A stretch of 64,000 nt of DNA from Thiocystis violascens (lineage in GTDB: Bacteria > Pseudomonadota > Gammaproteobacteria > Chromatiales > Chromatiaceae): positions 124,001 through 188,000 of the forward strand of contig DYNM01000001.1 in NCBI GenBank assembly GCA_020721065.1, written 5' to 3'. The translations under genes were made by a program, and so were the position numbers. The notes beneath the pieces are model-generated. The model made no database searches. It worked only from the letters and a program-made list of their open reading frames with translations, and had not been told where the DNA came from. How positions within the stretch are numbered: position 1 is the first letter of the stretch; the number at the start of each line of letters is the position of its first letter. This document shows, piece by piece, positions 9,685-17,735 of this stretch.

Positions 9685-10647
9685 ATGATGGAGACTAACG
9701 AATCACGTTTAATCCATTTTCCCATTACTTTATTTGCAATGGTTATGGGATTAACTGGCTTGGCAATTGCGTTAGAAAAGGTACACCATTTATTTGGTGG
9801 CTCACCCAGCTTTTTTCGCAGTATATTGGTGATTTCCACACTACTGTTTAGCGTCTTGATTGGCTTGTATAGCTTGAAATGGTGGCGTTACCCGCAGGCA
9901 GTAGCCGCTGACTTTTTTCATCCGATCAGAATGCACTTTTTTCCCACCGTATCCATTTCATTGCTGCTGTTAAGCATTGCGTATTACAGCTATTTACCGG
10001 CGCTGGCGGTACCACTGTGGTGTATTGGCACCGGCTTACATGTCAGCTTAACCTTCTATATTTTTAGCTATTGGATTACACACAACTTTGAAATCCAACA
10101 TGCTAATCCGGCATGGTTTATTCCAATTGTCGGCAATGTCATCATCCCGATTGTGGGGGTAGATATTATTGGCAACACTGCCGCGCTGTTCTTCTTTGTT
10201 GCTGGCATGTTTTTCTGGGTGATTTTGTTTGCGATTGTCTTATATCGCATCATCTTTCATCACCAACTCGCAGAAAAATTTATCCCCACGCTGTTTATTC
10301 TGATCGCTCCGCCAGCAGTGGGATTTATTTCTTATGTGCGCATCACGCTAAACCTTGATTTGATTGCGCACATGTTGTTATTTATCGCCTACTTTTTCAC
10401 GATCCTGCTCTTTATTATGGTGCGCCATTTTTGGCGACTCAAGTTTTTTGTATCGTGGTGGGCATTCACCTTTCCTTTGGATGCAATCACCATTGCCTCA
10501 TTCGTTGCCTATCAAATCACCCGCGAACCTGTTTATGCTGTGATTGGTTTTATCTTACTAATCATCACCAGCGTTGTGATCGGGATTGTATTATTGGCAA
10601 CGCTTCAACAGGTGCGCCAGCGCACCATTTGTGTTTCAGAAGGATAA
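9685..10647 (+). CDS. SLAC1/TehA-type anion channel or exporter
   Basis: This 320-aa integral membrane protein has about ten hydrophobic segments, as expected of the tellurite-resistance/dicarboxylate (TDT, SLAC1) family. HFPITLFAMVMGLTGLA near the N-terminus and NPAWFIPIVGNVIIP in the middle are characteristic family stretches. Members pass or export anions such as chloride, nitrate, malate or sulfite; the substrate here cannot be assigned. Two tandem ATGs (9685, 9688) are possible starts. The next gene, a DUF302 protein, begins 4 bp after its stop, so the two are almost certainly co-transcribed and may act together. Confidence 0.85.
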   Translation: MMETNESRLIHFPITLFAMVMGLTGLAIALEKVHHLFGGSPSFFRSILVISTLLFSVLIGLYSLKWWRYPQAVAADFFHPIRMHFFPTVSISLLLLSIAYYSYLPALAVPLWCIGTGLHVSLTFYIFSYWITHNFEIQHANPAWFIPIVGNVIIPIVGVDIIGNTAALFFFVAGMFFWVILFAIVLYRIIFHHQLAEKFIPTLFILIAPPAVGFISYVRITLNLDLIAHMLLFIAYFFTILLFIMVRHFWRLKFFVSWWAFTFPLDAITIASFVAYQITREPVYAVIGFILLIITSVVIGIVLLATLQQVRQRTICVSEG

Positions 10648-10651
10648 ACTC

Positions 10652-11155
10652 ATGTCTACAGCAAAAATCGTTATTCTAACTGCGGTTGGATTTTTGGTTG
10701 GGGTATTTTTTACGGGTATCACGATCAATCTCGCAGCACCGCAATTACTCATTAAAGAAGTGCACAGTCCTTATGATTTTGAAAAGACCGTGCGCATTAT
10801 TCAAGAACGTATAGCTGCTAGTGATCGCTGGCACGTCGTCGATGTGTATGATCAAAACGCCGAAGCAATTGCTCATGGCGGAGCTGCAATTGGACGCATG
10901 GCAATTATTAAGTATTGCAGTGGTTATTATGCAACCAAAATGTTGCAAGACGATGCGCGTAAATCATTGGCAGCAATGATGCCCAAAGGGATTGCTGTTT
11001 ATGAAAATAAGCGCGGTGAAGTTTTGATTGCCATGAGTAATGGCGCAGTGATGGGACATTTATTTGGCGGTGAAGTAGGGGCTATTGTAGAGGAAGTCTC
11101 CCGCGAGGTTGAGCAAATTATGGGCTTTATGCACTTTAAGTTTTTAACCTTTTAA
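10652..11155 (+). CDS. DUF302-domain protein with N-terminal membrane anchor
   Basis: This 167-aa protein starts at the ATG preceded by AAGGA; the longer frame from 10586 overlaps the channel gene and is rejected. One hydrophobic segment (about residues 5-29) acts as signal anchor and the rest is a DUF302-type domain, with SPYDFEKTVRIIQERI at its start and a VYENKRGEVLIAMSN strand pair near the end. DUF302 is a small alpha/beta fold without firmly established function, often found in sulfur- and redox-related settings. It follows the SLAC1-type channel gene by 4 bp. A short inverted repeat (11208-11216 with 11227-11235) lies downstream. Confidence 0.8.
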   Translation: MSTAKIVILTAVGFLVGVFFTGITINLAAPQLLIKEVHSPYDFEKTVRIIQERIAASDRWHVVDVYDQNAEAIAHGGAAIGRMAIIKYCSGYYATKMLQDDARKSLAAMMPKGIAVYENKRGEVLIAMSNGAVMGHLFGGEVGAIVEEVSREVEQIMGFMHFKFLTF

Positions 11156-11283
11156 GCATGAGAACTGCTCTGATTTTTGCATTCAGCAGAAAAAGTTTTG
11201 TGCAACCGTTGGCTGTTATTTAGTTGACAGCCAACAACTGCTACACTGTGGTTTCAGCTCGTCCACTACGCAGAGAGTCACCT

Positions 11284-12759
11284 ATGTTTGATCATCATCC
11301 ACTTCATTTACTAACTCGCCGGGCAAAAATAACTGCCTTGTTCATCAGCACAGCATTGATATTTCCTGTGCAAGCTGATGATTTAACGTTATTTGATTTG
11401 AATTTATTTCCCCACGCGACGATTACGGTTGATGGCAATGGCGATGACTGGGCGGAAATAAAGCCAATCATCGTTGATCCGCAAGAATCGGCGCTGGCTG
11501 ACGCAGCATTACCAACCAGTCAAGATATTACAGCTGTGTATGTCGCAGTAGATGATGACTATCTCTATTGGCGAATTGATGTCGTCGGCAACTATGATTT
11601 AGCAATCCATGACAGTGGGCCAACCATCAGTTTTGATAACGAACATGGCTGGGATGACAACGTTAATCTCGGAAATAGAATTCAATCCAGAGTTTGGATC
11701 AATAATCCAGCATTCGGTGTTTCTGGCGTGGTTTTTAAGTGGATCAACGGAATTGAAAGTAGCGAGCGTCCCGAAGGAAATGGTACTGCTCGCAATGGCA
11801 TCGCCGAAATGCGCATTCCGCGCAGTGCTTTTGCTGATGTCAAGGTACAGAGTGTTTCTGCGAATTATTATGCGGGAAATAATACCGCCTCCGATTGGAC
11901 TGATGCTTTTCCCCAATATTCGCTGCTTCTTAATATCACGGGAAATGGCAAAGTCACCAGTTCCTATCAGGATTTTGACTGCTCCAGTGTGTGTGACGAA
12001 GACGCAATTGCTCACAGCACCGATATTATTCTCACCGCCATTCCAGATAAGGGTAAAACGTTTCTCGGTTGGAGCGGCGATTGCACCGGAACAGCAATGA
12101 CCTGCAATTTAGATGTCACGCGAGATATGACAATTACCGCCAATTTTACCGCTGCGCCAATTCTTAAAAAACTATCCATTAACAAATCCGGCAATGGCAC
12201 TGTCACCAGTTCACCGGCTGGAATAAATTGTGGCCCCACCTGCAATAAAGAATTTGCCATCGGCACTGCTGTCACGCTCACTGCAAAACCGGATACTGGT
12301 GCGACGTTTATCGACTGGAACAACTGCTCCCCCGTTGATAAAAAACCGCTGCAATGCACGGTCAAACTCGCTACCAATAAAAACGTGACCGCAACGTTTG
12401 GAAAAAATGGAGTCGCAGATATTAAAGTCACTGAGATCAAACTCACGCCAACGTCACCCGATGCGAATGGCATTTTTAGTGCCACCATCAGCGTTACCAA
12501 TCAAGGTTCCGCATCTGTCAGCGGTGGTTATTTGGATATATGGGCAAATCAACCCACCGAGCAAAAGTGCGGCGCATTTGGTGAAGAATGGGTTGATATT
12601 GGTGTATTAGCTGCCGGAGCAACGAAAACTTTAACGGTGAACTTGCGCTCAAATGGCGCTGGTGCTAAAAAGCTCCGTGCTTTTGCTGATAGCTGGTGTC
12701 AAGCGCCAGAATCAAATGAAGACAATAATCAACTGACTAAAAAATATACGGTAAAATAA
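11284..12759 (+). CDS. Secreted multidomain protein: CBM9/DOMON-like, two Cys-containing B-repeats, CARDB
   Basis: The ATG at 11284 is preceded by GAGAG; upstream in-frame TTG codons lack a Shine-Dalgarno. The 491-aa product has a signal peptide ending near PVQADD. Residues about 35-220 resemble CBM9/DOMON-like beta-sandwiches (DGNGDDWAEIKPI, DDDYLYWRIDV). Two tandem repeats of about 75 residues follow (GNGKVTSS and GNGTVTSS), of the Listeria-Bacteroides/InlB B-repeat kind ending in TITANFT and VTATFG; each carries a C-x3-C pair (CSSVC, CGPTC). The C-terminus is a CARDB-like domain (about 390-490) ending in NEDNNQLTKKYTV. The architecture suggests an extracellular glycan-binding or adhesion role, by inference only. 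It has no sorting signal or membrane anchor at the C-terminus. Confidence 0.82.
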   Translation: MFDHHPLHLLTRRAKITALFISTALIFPVQADDLTLFDLNLFPHATITVDGNGDDWAEIKPIIVDPQESALADAALPTSQDITAVYVAVDDDYLYWRIDVVGNYDLAIHDSGPTISFDNEHGWDDNVNLGNRIQSRVWINNPAFGVSGVVFKWINGIESSERPEGNGTARNGIAEMRIPRSAFADVKVQSVSANYYAGNNTASDWTDAFPQYSLLLNITGNGKVTSSYQDFDCSSVCDEDAIAHSTDIILTAIPDKGKTFLGWSGDCTGTAMTCNLDVTRDMTITANFTAAPILKKLSINKSGNGTVTSSPAGINCGPTCNKEFAIGTAVTLTAKPDTGATFIDWNNCSPVDKKPLQCTVKLATNKNVTATFGKNGVADIKVTEIKLTPTSPDANGIFSATISVTNQGSASVSGGYLDIWANQPTEQKCGAFGEEWVDIGVLAAGATKTLTVNLRSNGAGAKKLRAFADSWCQAPESNEDNNQLTKKYTVK

Positions 12760-12786
12760 TTGCCGTTGCTATTTTTTGGTGTATCC

Positions 12787-12813
12787 GCTCTCTTTTTATA
12801 AAGAGAGCTTTTT
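12787..12813 (+). terminator. Rho-independent terminator
   Basis: GCTCTCTTT at 12787-12795 pairs perfectly with AAAGAGAGC at 12800-12808 around a 4-base loop, followed by five T. It separates the secreted protein from the Uma2 gene. Confidence 0.88.
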
Positions 12814-12831
12814 ATCTTGAGGAGTATCCTG

Positions 12832-13401
12832 ATGTCGATTCCAGATGCTATCGTAACAATTACACATGATGAGTATTTAACTGGCGAACAACTGAGTCAG
12901 ATTCGGCATGAATATGTCGCCGGACAGGTGTTTGCAATGGCAGGAGCGAGTGAAAAGCACAACCGGATCACGCTTAATCTTGCCTTTCATTTACGCGCCG
13001 CTACTCGCGGTACACCTTGCGGCGTATTTATGAATGACATGAAGGTACACATCGCCACGCGGGATATTTTTTATTATCCCGATGTGGTATTGACGTGTGA
13101 TGCCGACGACCGCGAACCATTTTATAAAACCACGCCCTGCTTAATTGCAGAAGTGTTATCACCTTCGACAGAATTAACGGATCGGCGGGAAAAACTGGTG
13201 AATTATCGGACGTTGCCGTCCTTGCGTTATTATTTACTACTTTCCCAAGATCAGCGGATGGTTGAGTTATATCAGCGCAATGAGGCGGGGGAATGGTATT
13301 ATTTTTGTTATGATGACACGGGCGAACTGCGCTTAAACTGCCCGCCGTTAGCGTTACAATTCACGGTGGCTGATTTATATGAAGATGTCGTTATGCTTTA
13401 G
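12832..13401 (+). CDS. Uma2-family (DUF820) putative restriction-endonuclease-fold protein
   Basis: The 189-aa product begins at an ATG with an excellent GAGGAG Shine-Dalgarno. Family landmarks are EYVAGQVFAMAGAS near the N-terminus, the core PDVVLTCD followed by LIAEVLSPSTE, in which D and E-x-V supply the PD-(D/E)xK-type metal site, and the RREKLVNYR motif. These proteins are abundant in cyanobacteria and some gammaproteobacteria; their biological role is unsettled. It is a single-gene unit bounded by terminators on both sides, with no partner toxin, antitoxin or methylase nearby. Confidence 0.85.
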   Translation: MSIPDAIVTITHDEYLTGEQLSQIRHEYVAGQVFAMAGASEKHNRITLNLAFHLRAATRGTPCGVFMNDMKVHIATRDIFYYPDVVLTCDADDREPFYKTTPCLIAEVLSPSTELTDRREKLVNYRTLPSLRYYLLLSQDQRMVELYQRNEAGEWYYFCYDDTGELRLNCPPLALQFTVADLYEDVVML

Positions 13402-13474
13402 TTTGATATGGTGCATGGCGTCATTTTTTACGCTGCAACAATAAAAATTGATTTTGCACTGTTTGCCTAAAGCA

Positions 13475-13518
13475 GAAAAAACCGCCACATTTAATCATTA
13501 AAGTGCGGCGGTTTTTAA
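13475..13518. terminator. Bidirectional terminator between convergent genes
   Basis: An A-run, a GC-rich imperfect stem (AAACCGCC...GGCGGTTT) and a T-run form a terminator readable from both sides. It serves the Uma2 gene on the plus strand and acr3 on the minus strand. Confidence 0.85.
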
Positions 13519-13555
13519 GTGAAAGCAAACTGGTTATACTTTTTTTCGACACTCG

Positions 13556-14626
13556 TTAATGAGCAGATTCATACCAGCCTTTCGTATGATTGACGACTCG
13601 CACCACCAATAACATCACTGGCACTTCAATCAATACACCCACGACCGTTGCCAGCGCAGCGCCTGATTCAAAACCAAAGAGTGAGATTGCGGCTGCCACT
13701 GCTAACTCAAAAAAGTTAGAAGCGCCAATCAATGCTGAGGGACAAGCAACGCTGTGTTTTTCTCCAATTTGGCGGTTCAACCAATACGCCAGCACCGAAT
13801 TAAAAAAAACTTGAATTAAAATCGGCACTGCCAGCAGCAAAATAATGAATGGTTGTTTGAGAATCACCGCACCCTGAAAAGCAAACAGCAGCACCAAAGT
13901 CATTAACAGCGCGATCATTGAAGCGTGACCCAGCAGGTCTAAAGTGCCATCAAAACGCGCTTGCCCCTGAGTGAGCAAATAACGCCGCCAGAGTTGCGCA
14001 ATAATGACCGGAATGACAATGTATAACAGCACCGAGATTAACAGCGTATTCCAAGGCACGATGATGGATGATAAACCGAGTAATAAACCCACAATCGGTG
14101 CAAAAGCCACAATCATAATGGCATCATTGAGTGCCACTTGTGACAGCGTGAAATAAGGATCGCCACCAGTTAACCGACTCCAAACAAATACCATTGCGGT
14201 GCAGGGCGCAGCCGCCAGCAAAATCAAACCCGCAATATAGCTGTCTATTTGTTCCGCTGGCAGCCAGTCAGCGAATAAAACACGAATAAATAACCACGCC
14301 AACAGTGCCATTGAAAACGGTTTGACTGCCCAATTGATGAATAGCGTGACACCAATGCCTTTCCAATGCGAACGTACCTGATGCAGCGCACCAAAATCAA
14401 TTTTCATCAGCATCGGAATAATCATCACCCAAATCAATACGCCGACCGGCAGATTGACTTGTGCAATTTCCAATCGTCCTAACCATTGAAATGGTGCGGG
14501 GAATATCTGACCCATCCCAATTCCCGCAATGATGCAGAGTGCTACCCACAGCGTGAGCCAGCGTTCAAAGAGATTCATTGGTGTACCAACAGCACGTTTT
14601 GCCGTTGTTTCACATTGCGTTGACAT
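13556..14626 (-). CDS. acr3: Arsenite efflux transporter, Acr3 family
   Basis: This is a 356-aa inner-membrane carrier with about ten helices that expels arsenite using the proton-motive force. The conserved cysteine essential in this family is C142 in AAAPCTAMVFVWS. LVSQVALND-like and VEVPVML-like segments are present as SQVALNDAIM and LIEVPVMLLVVR. The start ATG has AGGAG upstream. It lies 13 bp after arsC and is the last gene of the minus-strand set beginning with the sigma factor at 18.3 kb. No ArsR repressor gene lies in or next to the cluster. Confidence 0.94.
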   Translation of the reverse strand: MSTQCETTAKRAVGTPMNLFERWLTLWVALCIIAGIGMGQIFPAPFQWLGRLEIAQVNLPVGVLIWVMIIPMLMKIDFGALHQVRSHWKGIGVTLFINWAVKPFSMALLAWLFIRVLFADWLPAEQIDSYIAGLILLAAAPCTAMVFVWSRLTGGDPYFTLSQVALNDAIMIVAFAPIVGLLLGLSSIIVPWNTLLISVLLYIVIPVIIAQLWRRYLLTQGQARFDGTLDLLGHASMIALLMTLVLLFAFQGAVILKQPFIILLLAVPILIQVFFNSVLAYWLNRQIGEKHSVACPSALIGASNFFELAVAAAISLFGFESGAALATVVGVLIEVPVMLLVVRVVNHTKGWYESAH

Positions 14627-14639
14627 TTCATTGCTCCTG

Positions 14640-15062
14640 TTAATTCATTTCAAGATTGAGCGCCTGCAATACTGCTGGCACCAGTCGGGCACGAATGTCA
14701 TCGCGCACGGCAATGAATGACTCAATTGGCTCACCGTGCGGATCGTGAAATGGTAAATGAATGCGCGGCACGGGACGCGGAAAGATCGGGCAACTTTCTT
14801 TGGCGTTGTCGCATACGGTCACGACTAAATCAATGTGCTCATTTAATACGGCGTCAATTGCTTTGGGATGCAGTCCAGCGGTCGGTAACCCTGCCAATTT
14901 TAATGCTTCAATTGCGCCATCTGCTACCTTGGGTTGTGGGAGAGTTCCAGCAGATAATGCGCGAACTTGACCACTCAACGCTTGATTGATAATGACTTCC
15001 GCCATTTGTGAGCGACAAGAATTGCCGGTGCATAAAATCAATATAGTTTTTAGTTGGTTCAT
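14640..15062 (-). CDS. arsC: Arsenate reductase, thioredoxin-coupled LMW-PTP type
   Basis: This cytoplasmic enzyme reduces arsenate to arsenite for export by Acr3. At 140 aa it belongs to the low-molecular-weight-phosphatase family. The P-loop CTGNSCRS begins at nucleophile C11, and the relay cysteines C84 and C91 lie in VTVCDNAKESCP, so the full three-cysteine cascade of the S. aureus type is present; that type is regenerated by thioredoxin. It is followed after 13 bp by acr3 and preceded after 54 bp by the CcdA-like gene. Confidence 0.95.
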   Translation of the reverse strand: MNQLKTILILCTGNSCRSQMAEVIINQALSGQVRALSAGTLPQPKVADGAIEALKLAGLPTAGLHPKAIDAVLNEHIDLVVTVCDNAKESCPIFPRPVPRIHLPFHDPHGEPIESFIAVRDDIRARLVPAVLQALNLEMN

Positions 15063-15116
15063 TGTTAATCTTCTTGAGTAGTTACCAGATTTGAGTTGAT
15101 TATTTAGAATGCGCTG

Positions 15117-15800
15117 TTAAGCATTCCATATTAAATATCCGCCAACTCCTGCAATTAGCATCCCGCCAATGCGCTGCATCCATAGCGAGAAATTGGCAAT
15201 GCCTCGTTTTAATGCAAACGATTCGACAAAACCAATCGAAGTTCCAGCCGCGAGCAGTAAGACACAATGACCAAGCGCATAAACAAATAATAGCGCCGTG
15301 CCGTGAATGATTTCGCCTTGAGTGGCGACATAAGAAAGGAGCACAACTAATATCGGCGTGGCACAAGGTGATGATACTGCGCCAAAAAATAGACCAAGTA
15401 ACAATGCACCGACTAAGCCACTTTGTTGTGGTTGATATTGCGGTAAAATCGGTAAACGTATGACATACAATCCCATCATTTGCCCACCCATCACTACGGC
15501 AATTAAACCCACAGCAATAAACCAGCCGCCACCCACATTGCCAAACAATGTACCGAATAAGCCAGCCGCCATACCTAATGCAGTAAACGTCAGGGATAAA
15601 CCGAATACAAAACTGAGTGAATAGCGAAATGCTTTCCAGCGATTACCATCCGCATAACCACCGACAAAGCCAATAACCAGCGGAATAGTAGACAATACAC
15701 AGGGTGATGCTGAAGACATGACTCCAGCTAGAAAAACCACGCCAAATGCCAGCAACGGATAAACGCTCAGAATTTGATCAAAATGTTCAAACTCGCTCAC
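15117..15800 (-). CDS. CcdA/DsbD-type membrane thiol-disulfide transporter
   Basis: This 227-aa protein with six predicted helices is of the cytochrome-c-biogenesis CcdA family. The two redox cysteines are C34 in SSASPCVLS and C146 in AVSSPCATP, the pair that moves electrons from cytoplasmic thioredoxin to the periplasm. The start is a GTG whose GTGA overlaps the stop of the upstream periplasmic thioredoxin by 4 bases, which implies translational coupling and a functional pair. No cytochrome c maturation gene is nearby, so the destination is more likely the neighbouring thioredoxin or a target in this arsenic/thiol cluster. Confidence 0.9.
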   Translation of the reverse strand: MSEFEHFDQILSVYPLLAFGVVFLAGVMSSASPCVLSTIPLVIGFVGGYADGNRWKAFRYSLSFVFGLSLTFTALGMAAGLFGTLFGNVGGGWFIAVGLIAVVMGGQMMGLYVIRLPILPQYQPQQSGLVGALLLGLFFGAVSSPCATPILVVLLSYVATQGEIIHGTALLFVYALGHCVLLLAAGTSIGFVESFALKRGIANFSLWMQRIGGMLIAGVGGYLIWNA

Positions 15801-16222
15801 TCAACCCCCAGTGCCTTCATTGCAGCAATGAGTGCGGTTTCATCCATAGCGCCAATATGGCGTGTCACTTCTTGACCCTGCGCATCAAAGAAAATTTGTG
15901 TTGGAATCATTTGAATACGCAACGCAGTGGCGGTTTTTTCATCGGTGTGTAAATCAACAAATAGCACGTTGGCTTTATTCCGATAGGTGTCCGCTAACGC
16001 TTCAAGAAGTGGTGCCATTTTTTTGCAGGGAATACAAGTTCTAGCTCCAACATCAATTAACGTGGGTTGCCCAGAATGAAGCGCCTGTTGAATCCGTTCG
16101 GCAGTTGCAGAAGGTAATTCAGCGCGAGCGGTACTGGTCATTGCCAACAGGACTCCAGCGGCGATGATGCCGTTAATGAAAGTTGTTCGATGACTATGAG
16201 TGAAATCGCGTTTTGTTTGCAT
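15797..16222 (-). CDS. Periplasmic thioredoxin-like protein (CIPC)
   Basis: The 141-aa product has an N-terminal signal or anchor segment (about 17-34, ending near STARAE) and a thioredoxin fold with active site C63-I-P-C66; IPTQIFFDAQGQE carries the cis-proline region. It should sit in the periplasm and receive electrons from the CcdA-like protein encoded by the overlapping next gene. The CIPC motif differs from CGPC of general thioredoxins, which suggests a dedicated substrate. Its own upstream neighbour, the TSUP permease, lies 28 bp away on the same strand. Confidence 0.9.
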   Translation of the reverse strand: MQTKRDFTHSHRTTFINGIIAAGVLLAMTSTARAELPSATAERIQQALHSGQPTLIDVGARTCIPCKKMAPLLEALADTYRNKANVLFVDLHTDEKTATALRIQMIPTQIFFDAQGQEVTRHIGAMDETALIAAMKALGVE

Positions 16223-16250
16223 TGATTTAATCTCTTAAAAACGGGAGCAT

Positions 16251-16991
16251 TTACCATAAATCTATAGCAGTTTTAATGGCTACCAGAATGAGTACCAGCG
16301 CGATGATTCGTTTTAATTGCTCCGCTCGCAGCTTTTCGGTAGCGAGCCACGCACCGAGCACGGCTCCGCCTGCTGTCATCACGGCAGTGGTGGCAAGCAG
16401 TGCGGTATCAATTTGAGCAACCTGAACGTGTGCCAAAAATCCAGACAGCGAGGCAAAAATCACGACGAAGGAGGCGCTGGCGGCCGCTCGTTTTGGCTCC
16501 AAACCGGCGCTCACTAATGCGGGCACGATGATGTTGCCGCCGCCTACTCCCAACAATCCGCCAACGAATCCCGCCAAGCTGCCGACGGATAATCCAAGCG
16601 CCAGCTCTTGTGCAGCGGGGACTTTTTCAGCGCGATGACGAGGGCGATAAAACAACATCATGCTCGCGGCAAATAGCAGAAAAACAACGAATAGCCACAG
16701 CAATAGCGAGCGATCTAGCCCATGTCCAACCTGTACGCCGAGCGGTGAGGTGATGATTGCCAGCACCAACATCGGTAATACGAGCCGCCATTCCACCAGC
16801 CGTTTGCGGATAAACGTGACCGAGGCGATGCTCATGGCGATGGCGTTGAGCAGCAGCGCGGTTGCCATCGCGGTGTGCAATTCCACGCCGAATGCGAGAA
16901 AAACCGGAATCAAAATGAAGGCCGCACCGACTCCCGCCAGTGTGAGCAGCGTGGTCAGCGCAAACGTGATGAGTGCAGCGAGAATCAGCAC
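16251..16991 (-). CDS. TSUP-family (TauE/SafE) sulfite/sulfonate-type permease
   Basis: This 246-aa membrane protein has about eight helices. The duplicated family motif appears as LLTLAGVGAAFILIPVFL near the N-terminus and GGLLGVGGGNIIVPALV in the second half. TSUP proteins export sulfite, sulfoacetate or related organosulfur anions, or import sulfur compounds. The start is a GTG with AAGGTG 5 bases upstream and lies 9 bp after the FmdE-like gene. Its position between a zinc protein and a thiol-redox pair suggests a sulfur-containing substrate for the whole set, which is an inference. Confidence 0.88.
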   Translation of the reverse strand: MLILAALITFALTTLLTLAGVGAAFILIPVFLAFGVELHTAMATALLLNAIAMSIASVTFIRKRLVEWRLVLPMLVLAIITSPLGVQVGHGLDRSLLLWLFVVFLLFAASMMLFYRPRHRAEKVPAAQELALGLSVGSLAGFVGGLLGVGGGNIIVPALVSAGLEPKRAAASASFVVIFASLSGFLAHVQVAQIDTALLATTAVMTAGGAVLGAWLATEKLRAEQLKRIIALVLILVAIKTAIDLW

Positions 16992-17000
16992 GGCGCACCT

Positions 17001-17630
17001 TCAGCGTTGTGGCTCGCGTAAACCAGTCAACCGTTCGTGGCACGGAATGCACACCTGCCGCTCACCGCTGAGACGGGCGTAGCCTTCCACCACCATCTCG
17101 CCACACTCAGCGCACACCAGTCCGGCAAAAGAATGTGGATGTCGTTCAATCACATGCTGAAAAATGGCGCTGACTGACAGCAATTGCTCGGCGGACGCAT
17201 TCATCACCCGGTCGACTAACGGCTGCACGATTTCCAGCGGCACTTGCGAAGCGGGAATTCCCTTCTCGCGGTAATCCTTGAAAAACGCCGTCTGTTTATT
17301 GGCAAGCATCACTTCTGCTCGCGGCGTCACGCGCACTGCCCGACCGCTGGCGACCTCAACCAGCGTCAAACCCCATTTGCCGTAATGGAGCTTTTTGATA
17401 TTGCCTTTGCCGAACGTGCAGCCAGTGATCATCTGCACGCCGTCAGCAAAGCAAGTGGCGCAATGGTTGTCGCCCAATTCGAGCAAAGCGACTAACTGAC
17501 CATCCGCAGCGCGTTCAACTTCAAGTGCATTGAGTGCCGCCGCACCAACCCGCAAACCCATCGGCATTGCCGGACAGCGATGTCCATGTAATGCCAAACC
17601 ATGTTCAAAATACGCTTGTGCTTCAATCAT
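17001..17630 (-). CDS. FmdE-domain protein with C-terminal zinc ribbon
   Basis: The ATG at 17630 has GGAG 6 bases upstream; an in-frame TTG four codons earlier is rejected. The 209-aa product carries a formylmethanofuran-dehydrogenase-subunit-E-like domain: HGHRCPAMPMG (C19), then DNHCATCFADGVQMITGC with C57, C60 and C71, and GKGNI. The C-terminus has a four-cysteine zinc ribbon, CAECGE...CIPC. Bacterial FmdE-like proteins occur far from methanogenesis and their reaction is unknown; metal binding is the safest statement. It is followed after 9 bp by the TSUP permease. A CCCGA/TCGGG stem-loop lies in the 105-bp gap to the sigma factor gene. Confidence 0.85.
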   Translation of the reverse strand: MIEAQAYFEHGLALHGHRCPAMPMGLRVGAAALNALEVERAADGQLVALLELGDNHCATCFADGVQMITGCTFGKGNIKKLHYGKWGLTLVEVASGRAVRVTPRAEVMLANKQTAFFKDYREKGIPASQVPLEIVQPLVDRVMNASAEQLLSVSAIFQHVIERHPHSFAGLVCAECGEMVVEGYARLSGERQVCIPCHERLTGLREPQR

Positions 17631-17735
17631 GTTCGACTCCAAAACGCGACATTGACGCCCGACAAACTATCGGGTTGTGCATGGAGACGTTACTGAGGCG
17701 AAAAAGATGCAGGCGCAGTCAAAATAGCGGCAAAT

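Noticed and set aside
11208..11235. 9-bp inverted repeat before the secreted protein gene
   Set aside because: The arms are short, no T-run follows, and no repeat copies were seen, so it is only noted as a possible weak hairpin.
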